From Bradyrhizobium diazoefficiens (GTDB lineage: Bacteria; Pseudomonadota; Alphaproteobacteria; Rhizobiales; Xanthobacteraceae), in contig NZ_JAFCJE010000002.1 of NCBI RefSeq assembly GCF_018131185.1, forward strand, positions 682,001-746,000: 64,000 nt of DNA. The letters run 5' to 3'. Positions 58,246 through 64,000 of this stretch are shown here, one piece after another. The notes under the pieces were generated by a model. That model was given only the letters and a program-made list of their open reading frames with translations, did not search any database and was not told where the DNA came from. The translations under genes were made by a program, and so were the position numbers. Positions within the stretch are counted from its first letter, which is position 1, and every line of letters starts with the position of its first letter.

Positions 58246-58617
58246 TCACTCGCAGACGTCGACGCTGCGGTATCGCCACCCGGCTGGCGTCATGACGCGC
58301 TTCCGAGCGACGTAGCAGCCGCCATAACCATCATTGTAGCCGGTACCATAATAGGTGGGACCGCCGTAATAGGGGTAGCCGTAGCCATAGCCGTAATAGC
58401 CGCCGTAAAAGCCGGCGCCGGCAATGCCTGCCCCGATTGCGACGCCCGGCCAGAAGCCGCCGCCACGCCAATGGCCGCCATGGCCCCAACCGCCGCCGTG
58501 CCAACCGCCACCGTGGCCCCAGCCACCATGGCCGAAGCCCCGCGCTTGAGCCGATTGCGGCACCGATAGTCCAACGGCCGCCACGGCCAGCGCCGTCATG
58601 ATCATCTTCCGTAACAT
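58246..58617 (-). CDS. Secreted glycine/histidine/tyrosine-rich protein
   Basis: The 123-residue protein has a signal peptide (MTALAVAAVGLSVPQSAQA) followed by a region with many Gly, His and Trp residues (GHGGWGHGGGWHGGG), then a Gly/Tyr-rich region and a Cys-containing C-terminus. This composition could bind metals or form fibres in the envelope, but neither is shown. The start is ATG 58617. Its strand is opposite to the neighbouring coiled-coil gene. Confidence 0.75.
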   Translation of the reverse strand: MLRKMIMTALAVAAVGLSVPQSAQARGFGHGGWGHGGGWHGGGWGHGGHWRGGGFWPGVAIGAGIAGAGFYGGYYGYGYGYPYYGGPTYYGTGYNDGYGGCYVARKRVMTPAGWRYRSVDVCE

Positions 58618-58720
58618 TACTCGATCCTCCGCGTGGACGCGTTCCACGCTTCAACGCAAGACCAAGCTAACGTCAGTTGGGCGATCGTGACAGCCACGCT
58701 GTCTCACTTCCGCGCGAGCG

Positions 58721-59038
58721 TCAGCAGCCGCGGCAGATGCTCTTCATTTTCTTGTCGAGCTGCTTGTTCTCGGCGTTGACGGTGGCATCAGCCGCCCCGC
58801 CGGCGCCGGTGCCCGTGGTGACGCCGGCGCCTGCTCCGGATGATTGAGCCGTCCCCAGGCTGTTGGTCCCGGGGGGCGGAGCCGGCGCGTTGGCAACGCC
58901 TCCGCTCGATCCCGCAGGGCCTCCCGTCGATCCACCAACGCCGCCGGTCGCTTGCGCGAACGATACGGCCGGCATCGCTGCGAGTGCGAGGATTACGATC
59001 ACGCTCTTGATTGAACCGGTTGCGGATGATCGGGCCAT
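58721..59038 (-). CDS. Small secreted Gly/Ala/Ser-rich protein
   Basis: The 105-residue product has a signal peptide (IKSVIVILALAAMPAVSFA), a long low-complexity region of Gly, Ser, Thr and Pro, and a short end with two Cys (KSICRGC). The ribosome binding site AAGGAG lies upstream of ATG 59038. I do not recognise a family. It is next to another secreted glycine-rich gene on the same strand. Confidence 0.75.
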   Translation of the reverse strand: MARSSATGSIKSVIVILALAAMPAVSFAQATGGVGGSTGGPAGSSGGVANAPAPPPGTNSLGTAQSSGAGAGVTTGTGAGGAADATVNAENKQLDKKMKSICRGC

Positions 59039-59131
59039 CGGAATTCTCCTTTGCGGGTCAACCGCTGCGGCGAAAACCGGTTCCGGAACAAATGCCGTCG
59101 CATCAGCTTGACAGCGAGGAGGCCAAACACG

Positions 59132-59296
59132 ATGACCGATCGCGATCCCTTTGCAGAGGGCGAGCGCGCTGCGCGCAAGAACATCCCCGCCGAGGCCAAT
59201 CCTTATTCGAACGGCAGCGACGAGCACGCGCTCTGGGCCGCCGGCCACGAGAAGGTGGCAGGAGCGATCGAAGCGCGCGAATCCGAGGGAAGCTGA
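59132..59296 (+). CDS. Small conserved-looking hypothetical protein
   Basis: The 54-residue protein is hydrophilic (MTDRDPFAEGERAARKN) with the segment NPYSNGSDEHALWAAGHE. It has a slight resemblance to ribosome modulation factor-like small proteins, which I would not rely on. ATG 59132 has GAGGAGG upstream. Its divergent neighbour is the small secreted gene. Confidence 0.7.
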   Translation: MTDRDPFAEGERAARKNIPAEANPYSNGSDEHALWAAGHEKVAGAIEARESEGS

Positions 59297-59326
59297 CGCG
59301 GCCTCTCCGAACGCGCGCGCCGGTCG

Positions 59327-61021
59327 CTAGGCGGCCGCCACCATCTTCTCGGTGCGATCCTCCACCATGGTCACGAACACGTGGGACTCTTCGCCGGCCC
59401 CGCCGATCTGCACCCTTCGGGCCGAGATGACGCGGCGGCCGCGCGCGGGATTGTCGATGGTGTCGACGATCGGTTCGAGCTGCTGTTTCTGCGCGAGGAG
59501 CTGCTGATCGCGCCGCTCGATCAATGCGGCCGCCTCCGCGGAGAACAATTCCCGCGCGGTCTTGCCGATGATCTCGCCGCGCGACATGCCGATCATCTTC
59601 TCGGCGGCCTTGTTGACGAAGACGTAGCGCAGGTTGCGCGCATCCTTGGCGATGATGCCCTCGGCCACGTTCTCGATGATGGTGGCGAGGAAGCGCTCCA
59701 TCCGCTCCAGAATGCGCTCACGCTGACGCTGTTCGGTGACGTCCTCCTGCACCGACACCCAGCCGCCACCGTCCATCGGACGCTCGTAGATCTTGATGAT
59801 GCGGCCGTCGTTCAACGCGAGCTCGTGGGCTGCAGGCTCGCGCCGGGCGATCCGGTCGAGAACCGCGGCGACATATTTCGTGACGTCGCCGCTGAACAAC
59901 CCGCTCTCGGCCCTATGCTTGAGTATCTCCTCGAGCGTGGATCCCGCCTGGATCGTCTCGGGCAGATTGTAGATCTTCCGATAGTTGGAATTCATCGCAA
60001 CCACGTTGGCCTTGCCGTCCAGCATGATCAGACCCTGCGGCATGCTGTTGATCGCGGCCGAAAGCTGCCACTTCTTGGCCTGGTACTTGTCGTTGAAGGT
60101 GTCACGCTCGGTCATCGCCGCGTCACGGGCCTGCGCGGTGCCGAGCTCGAGCTCCTCGAGTTCGAAGATGCGCGCCACGGCGTCGCGGAAATTCTGCACG
60201 GCGCGCGCAAGACGTCCGATCTCGTCGTGACGGCGCAAATGCGGCACCTCGCTCTTGACGTCGCCTCGCGCGATTCGGTCGGTCGCCTGCGTGATATCGG
60301 ACAGCGCGCCGACGACGGAGTTCCGCATGACCACGACGTTCAGGCCCGCGAAGACCAATGCAGCGAGCCCGAGCGCGAACAGATAGGCAGCCGCATAGCG
60401 GTGGTCATCGGCGAGTTCGTCCGCCTCGCGGGCACGCTGCTCGTAGATGCGCTCGAGCGCCTCGATATCGCTATTGAGCTTGCTGCGCACCGTCCGATTG
60501 GCGCTGTTGTCGCCCCATTCGCGTGCCGCCGCCGAGCTGATCTCCACACCGCGGCGGACCAGCTCCTGGCGGAATTCGATGAACTGCGTTATGCGCTGGC
60601 GGAATGCGGCGAACTGCTCGGCATCGTCTCTGCTGACGGTCAGCTCCATGTTCTTCACGGCCTCGGCAAGCTCGCGGTTGCGCCGCAGGAGCCCGTCCGC
60701 GAACGGCATCATCGCACGACGATCGGTGGACATGTAGATGCCGCGGGATTCCATCACGACGGCGTAAATCAGCGCATTGATGCGTCCGACGTTGATTGCC
60801 GCAGCGGCGGAGGACGCATGCATGTGACGATAGGTCGTCTGCAACCGCACCGACTGAACCGACATCACCATGAGGAAGGTGGTGACGATCGCGAGGAAGG
60901 CGGCAATGCTGTAGACTTTCTCCGCAACGGTCAGCGTGTCGGCGCCGCGCGCCAAGCGAACGAACTTCTTTAGCAAATTGGTTCCGGCGGCAAGGCCGGA
61001 TGCCGGTGCCGCCGCGTCCAT
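59327..61021 (-). CDS. Membrane receptor with HAMP and PAS domains but no output domain
   Basis: The 564-residue protein has a transmembrane helix (VYSIAAFLAIVTTFLMVMSV), a periplasmic helical region, a second helix, a HAMP domain (ITQATDRIARGDVKSEVPHL) and two PAS domains (INSMPQGLIMLDGKANVVAM and IIENVAEGIIAKDARNLRYV). No histidine kinase, GGDEF, EAL or MCP output follows. It ends MVEDRTEKMVAAA. It could sense a signal and pass it to a partner protein, or be a truncated kinase, but the end looks natural. Confidence 0.85.
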   Translation of the reverse strand: MDAAAPASGLAAGTNLLKKFVRLARGADTLTVAEKVYSIAAFLAIVTTFLMVMSVQSVRLQTTYRHMHASSAAAAINVGRINALIYAVVMESRGIYMSTDRRAMMPFADGLLRRNRELAEAVKNMELTVSRDDAEQFAAFRQRITQFIEFRQELVRRGVEISSAAAREWGDNSANRTVRSKLNSDIEALERIYEQRAREADELADDHRYAAAYLFALGLAALVFAGLNVVVMRNSVVGALSDITQATDRIARGDVKSEVPHLRRHDEIGRLARAVQNFRDAVARIFELEELELGTAQARDAAMTERDTFNDKYQAKKWQLSAAINSMPQGLIMLDGKANVVAMNSNYRKIYNLPETIQAGSTLEEILKHRAESGLFSGDVTKYVAAVLDRIARREPAAHELALNDGRIIKIYERPMDGGGWVSVQEDVTEQRQRERILERMERFLATIIENVAEGIIAKDARNLRYVFVNKAAEKMIGMSRGEIIGKTARELFSAEAAALIERRDQQLLAQKQQLEPIVDTIDNPARGRRVISARRVQIGGAGEESHVFVTMVEDRTEKMVAAA

Positions 61022-61146
61022 GGCGCCGTTTCCCCTTGGTTGAAAACATCCAAGATACCGCTGCAGCGCTAGCGGAGGCTTAAACTTTCAACCGGTATTT
61101 TTACGGCGTGGAACCGCAAGGGCGGCCGGGAGAGCACGGCGAGGCG

Positions 61147-61677
61147 TCAACCGATTCGCTTCAGGCCCTTCTTGAAGCGCGGACCGTTGGCCACGTAGAA
61201 CCTCGCCGCGCTTCCCATCTTCTGGACCTGGGCGTCGTCGAGCGTCCGGATCACGCGCGCCGGCGAGCCGATGATCAGGGACCGTTCGGGAAACTCCTTG
61301 CCCTCGGTGATGACGGAACCGGCGCCGACGATGCTGTTGCGGCCAATCCTGGCGCCGTTCATCACGATCGAGCCCATGCCGATGAGAGCGCCCTCTTCGA
61401 TGGTGCAGCCATGCAGGATGACATTGTGGCCCACCGTGCAGTTCCGGCCGATGACGAGCGGAAAGCCGAGATCGGTATGGCAGGTCGAGCCGTCCTGCAC
61501 ATTGGCGCCCTCGCCGATCTCGATCCACTCGTTGTCGCCGCGCAGCACGGCGCCGAACCAGACGCTCGCACCCGGCTTCAGGCGCACGCGGCCGATCACG
61601 GTGGCGGTCTCGGCGATGAAGTAATTGCCGTCGGCGGGAAGGTCGGGCGCCTGCCCGTCGAGCTCGTAGATCGCCAT
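61147..61677 (-). CDS. Gamma-carbonic anhydrase family protein
   Basis: The 176-residue protein is a left-handed beta-helix hexapeptide-repeat protein of the gamma-carbonic anhydrase type, with zinc ligands in STCHTDLGFPLVIG and VGHNVILHGCTIEEG. It may be an active carbonic anhydrase or a related transferase. GGAG precedes ATG 61677. It is a single gene. Confidence 0.92.
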   Translation of the reverse strand: MAIYELDGQAPDLPADGNYFIAETATVIGRVRLKPGASVWFGAVLRGDNEWIEIGEGANVQDGSTCHTDLGFPLVIGRNCTVGHNVILHGCTIEEGALIGMGSIVMNGARIGRNSIVGAGSVITEGKEFPERSLIIGSPARVIRTLDDAQVQKMGSAARFYVANGPRFKKGLKRIG

Positions 61678-61762
61678 GGAGGTCTCCTGTCACGTCGACC
61701 TCAGCCATAGCGAACCCGCGGCGAAGAGGCAAAGGCCGCCCGCCGGGCAGTCCCGGCGGTCG

Positions 61763-62092
61763 TCAGCCCAGGACGCCGGCCGCGCGTAGCGTCATCAGGA
61801 AGAAAGTGCCGCTCATCATGCTCCAGAAGCCGGCAATGACGGTCGCCATCATCACGAACTCGGCACGGCGGCTTTCCACCCGCACGCCGCGCAGCGTGTT
61901 GCGCATGATGATGAAGGGCGCGGCGAACACCAGGAATGGCACCGCGGCGAAGGTCTTCGGCGCCACGCCGTCCTGCAACAGGCCGAAGCCGGCGGGCCGC
62001 TGCGCCAGCGCCTGGTATCCGTTCACGAGCGCGCCCGCGAGCGCGAAACCAATGCAGATCGAGAAGAAGGTATTGAGAGCTTCAGGTGTCAT
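61763..62092 (-). CDS. Small membrane protein, unknown function
   Basis: The 109-residue protein has three or four hydrophobic segments, starting MTPEALNTFFSICIGFALAG and ending AGFWSMMSGTFFLMTLRAAG. I recognise it as a DUF-type conserved membrane protein of Rhizobiales but no function is known. It is divergent from the next gene across tandem CtrA-type boxes. Confidence 0.75.
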   Translation of the reverse strand: MTPEALNTFFSICIGFALAGALVNGYQALAQRPAGFGLLQDGVAPKTFAAVPFLVFAAPFIIMRNTLRGVRVESRRAEFVMMATVIAGFWSMMSGTFFLMTLRAAGVLG

Positions 62093-62147
62093 CGGAACGG
62101 TCCGCCCTTACGCAACGCCACCGCCTTCCTGTGACAAATAGTGCCGG

Positions 62148-62180
62148 TTAACGCCACATTATCCTTAAGGGAAGGTTAAC
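62148..62180. promoter_or_regulatory. Tandem CtrA-type boxes
   Basis: TTAA-N7-TTAT at 62148-62162 and TTAA-N7-TTAAC at 62165-62180 lie side by side, the second a perfect match to the CtrA consensus. They lie between two divergent small membrane genes. Two GANTC sites (62269 and 62300) occur before the plus-strand gene. Together they indicate a cell-cycle regulated divergent promoter. Confidence 0.6.
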
Positions 62181-62307
62181 AGCGCTGTCCCTCCCGCGCA
62201 GGGCCGTCCCCGCTCCCCGCGGCCGGGAACGCTCCGCGAAATCGCCGCCGCATGGCATATTCGCGGCTGATTCGTCGGCCACCGGCCGACGTCCGGCGCG
62301 ACTCGTC

Positions 62308-63015
62308 ATGACGGTGTTTTCGGCAGCTCCTCTTAGGTCCCCCCGTACGCGCACCCGGGCGCATGTCGTCCCGATCGTGCTCGGCGGCATTGCCGCGGCA
62401 TGCGCGGTCGCGCTCGTCGCCTATCTGCTGTGGCCGACCTGGGGCACCCGCGGCGCCAACGCCCCGGACAAGCTGCCGGTGAGCGTCGGCGGCACGCTGT
62501 TCAACCTGCCGAGGTCGGCGATCCGCATGAAGATCCAGCGGCACTCCGGACCGCAGGAGCGCATCGATCTCGACTTCCTCTATCCCTCGCTGGAGCCGCC
62601 GGGCGCGCCGAAGCACGTCACCGTCGAGACGGTGGAGGCGGCGGTGCAATCGATCGACCGCATCTTCCTGTCGATCGCGGCCCATCACGATGCGCTGGCG
62701 CCCGAGCAGCGGACAGCCACGATCTATCCGCGCTACCTCGACCAGGCCGCGACCATGCCCGTGGATGGCCTGACGATGCGGATGTTCCGCACCGACACCC
62801 CTTACGGCAGCGAGGACCTCTATTCCGCTGCAAGCCCGGCACTGACCGCGCGCTGCACCCGCGATGGGGCAACGCCCGGCATGTGCCTCTCGGAGCGCCG
62901 CGTCGGCGGCGCCGACCTCACCTTCCGCTTTCCCCGCAGCTGGCTGTCGCAATGGCGTGACGTGGCGGATGCGATGGACAAGCTGACGGCGCAGCTGCGC
63001 GGGCCGAAGGGCTGA
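62308..63015 (+). CDS. Single-pass membrane-anchored hypothetical protein
   Basis: The 235-residue protein has an N-terminal membrane helix (VVPIVLGGIAAACAVALVAY) and a soluble periplasmic or cytoplasmic region with a pair of Cys (ARCTRDGATPGMCLSE). I do not recognise a family. ATG 62308 is the start. The tandem CtrA-type boxes lie upstream. Confidence 0.75.
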   Translation: MTVFSAAPLRSPRTRTRAHVVPIVLGGIAAACAVALVAYLLWPTWGTRGANAPDKLPVSVGGTLFNLPRSAIRMKIQRHSGPQERIDLDFLYPSLEPPGAPKHVTVETVEAAVQSIDRIFLSIAAHHDALAPEQRTATIYPRYLDQAATMPVDGLTMRMFRTDTPYGSEDLYSAASPALTARCTRDGATPGMCLSERRVGGADLTFRFPRSWLSQWRDVADAMDKLTAQLRGPKG

Positions 63016-63332
63016 GCACGGCATCCCTGCCCTGCCGCGCGACAGGCCAGAGTCTACCTAAACCAAAAACTGCGAAAACAACCCCATGCACAGTAGCCAA
63101 GCATCGGCAGCATCGAGCATTTTCGTATTTTTCGAAGAGCTGTTGACCCGTCGGGCAAAACAGGAACACAATGGCATCATGGGAAGATCAAATTGAATGA
63201 TGCGACTGCGCGTCTTCGAGCCGGACCGGGGTTGCCCGGATCGCCGGACCGGTGTGTGACTGATATCACTGATCATAGATTGCGTTTGGCCATCTTGCGA
63301 ATATTCTGACGCTATTGCATTCGGGGGCTGGA
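63016..63332. other. Intergenic stretch with part of a dispersed repeat
   Basis: The stretch between the membrane protein and caspase genes has no credible gene. It contains TGTTGACCCGTCGGGCAAAA at 63141-63160, part of a repeat also seen at 28031-28043 on the other strand. It becomes AT-rich towards the caspase gene. Confidence 0.55.
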
Positions 63333-64000
63333 ATGCGGCTTCGGCTGTTTGTTTTATTGATTGTTGCGAGCTGGTTCTGGACTGGCGCCGCGCTGGCCGA
63401 GAAGCGCGTCGCGCTCGTCATGGGCAACTCGGCCTACAAGAACGTGGCGAGGCTTGCGAACCCCGCGAACGATGCCGCGCTGGTCGGCGGCATGTTCAGG
63501 AACGCGGGCTTCGACGCCGTCGACGTCAAGCTCGACCTGAACGTGGTCGACATGCGGAAGGCGCTGCGCGAATTCGGTGCCAAGGCTCGCGACGCCCATG
63601 TCGCGGTCATCTACTACGCCGGGCATGGCATCGAGCTTGACGGCACCAACTATCTGATCCCCACCGATGCCGCCCTTGAGACCGATACCGATGTTCTCGA
63701 CGAGGCCTTCCCGCTCGACAGGGTGTTGTTCGCCATCGAGCCGGCCAAGCAACTTCGCCTCGTCATCCTGGACGCCTGCCGCGACAATCCATTCGCCAAG
63801 ACGATGAAGCGCACGGTCGCCTCGCGAGCGATTGGCCGCGGCCTCGCCAAGGTCGAGCCGACCAGCCCCAACACCATGATCGCCTTCGCGGCGAAGGCCG
63901 GCTCGACCGCCTCGGACGGCGATGCCAGGAACAGCCCGTTTGCCACCGCTCTGGTCGAACGCCTGCCGATGCCGGGCCTCGATCTGCGCAAGGCGTTCGG
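63333..64000 (+). CDS. Caspase-family (peptidase C14) protein, 3' truncated by the window
   Basis: The frame starts at ATG 63333 with GGGGG upstream and runs off the end of the window, so 222 residues are visible. A signal peptide (LFVLLIVASWFWTGAALA) precedes a caspase fold with AEKRVALVMGNSAY, the catalytic His98 in YYAGHGIELDG and the catalytic Cys149 in ILDACRDNPF. Secreted caspase-like proteins of this type are frequent in Rhizobiales, and their targets are not known. The C-terminal part cannot be seen. Confidence 0.92.
   Translation, partial: MRLRLFVLLIVASWFWTGAALAEKRVALVMGNSAYKNVARLANPANDAALVGGMFRNAGFDAVDVKLDLNVVDMRKALREFGAKARDAHVAVIYYAGHGIELDGTNYLIPTDAALETDTDVLDEAFPLDRVLFAIEPAKQLRLVILDACRDNPFAKTMKRTVASRAIGRGLAKVEPTSPNTMIAFAAKAGSTASDGDARNSPFATALVERLPMPGLDLRKAF

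Overview
This window looks like chromosomal DNA of a GC-rich alphaproteobacterium of the Bradyrhizobium / Nitrobacteraceae type. The evidence is the cytochrome c maturation order ccmI-ccmE-ccmF-ccmH (cycHJKL in Bradyrhizobium), a soluble fdsGBA-fdhD-fdsD formate dehydrogenase operon, a PleC-like cell-cycle kinase, several CtrA-type boxes (TTAA-N7-TTAA), a cluster of GANTC methylation sites, and palindromic dispersed repeats of the kind that litter Bradyrhizobium genomes. I saw no rRNA, tRNA, CRISPR array or prophage.

Layout. 1-3982: ccmIEFH, haem attachment to c-type cytochromes. 4116-12628: a chemoreceptor, a DegP-type protease with a strong terminator, then an overlapping set of response regulator, sensor kinase and glnE. 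12603-18583 (minus): the formate dehydrogenase operon, with a divergent LysR regulator at 18806. 19703-25788: PleC-like kinase, CDF metal exporter, quinone oxidoreductase-like protein and nitronate monooxygenase. 25970-28150: an accessory patch with an IS110-family element (transposase 26549-27511) that appears to sit inside a dispersed repeat. 28161-30125: a divergent LysR regulator / quinone oxidoreductase pair.

30161-47127: mostly single housekeeping or envelope genes (secreted repeat protein, patatin-like lipase, CBS protein, rhomboid protease, PAS_5 protein, membrane-anchored DJ-1/PfpI protein, DbpA-type helicase, SGNH hydrolase, VOC protein, zinc alcohol dehydrogenase, two MFS transporters, a double PilZ protein and a LapG/BTLCP-type cysteine protease). 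47248-51483: CYTH-CHAD protein, exported amidohydrolase and a small membrane protein. 51502-57385: a GntR/FCD regulator divergent from a PotABCD-like ABC importer followed by an Asp/Glu/hydantoin racemase, a coherent uptake and catabolic unit. 57564-64000: small membrane and secreted proteins, a HAMP-PAS receptor without output domain, gamma-carbonic anhydrase, two small membrane genes divergent around tandem CtrA boxes, and the start of a caspase-like protease running off the end.

I found no clearly new multi-gene system. The most distinctive signals are regulatory or RNA-like: four GANTC sites plus a CtrA-like box before the PleC-like kinase, tandem CtrA boxes at 62148-62180, a branched RNA-like fold after the IS110 transposase, a terminator-ended minus-strand segment before the rhomboid gene, and an AT-rich double inverted repeat before the LapG-like protease.
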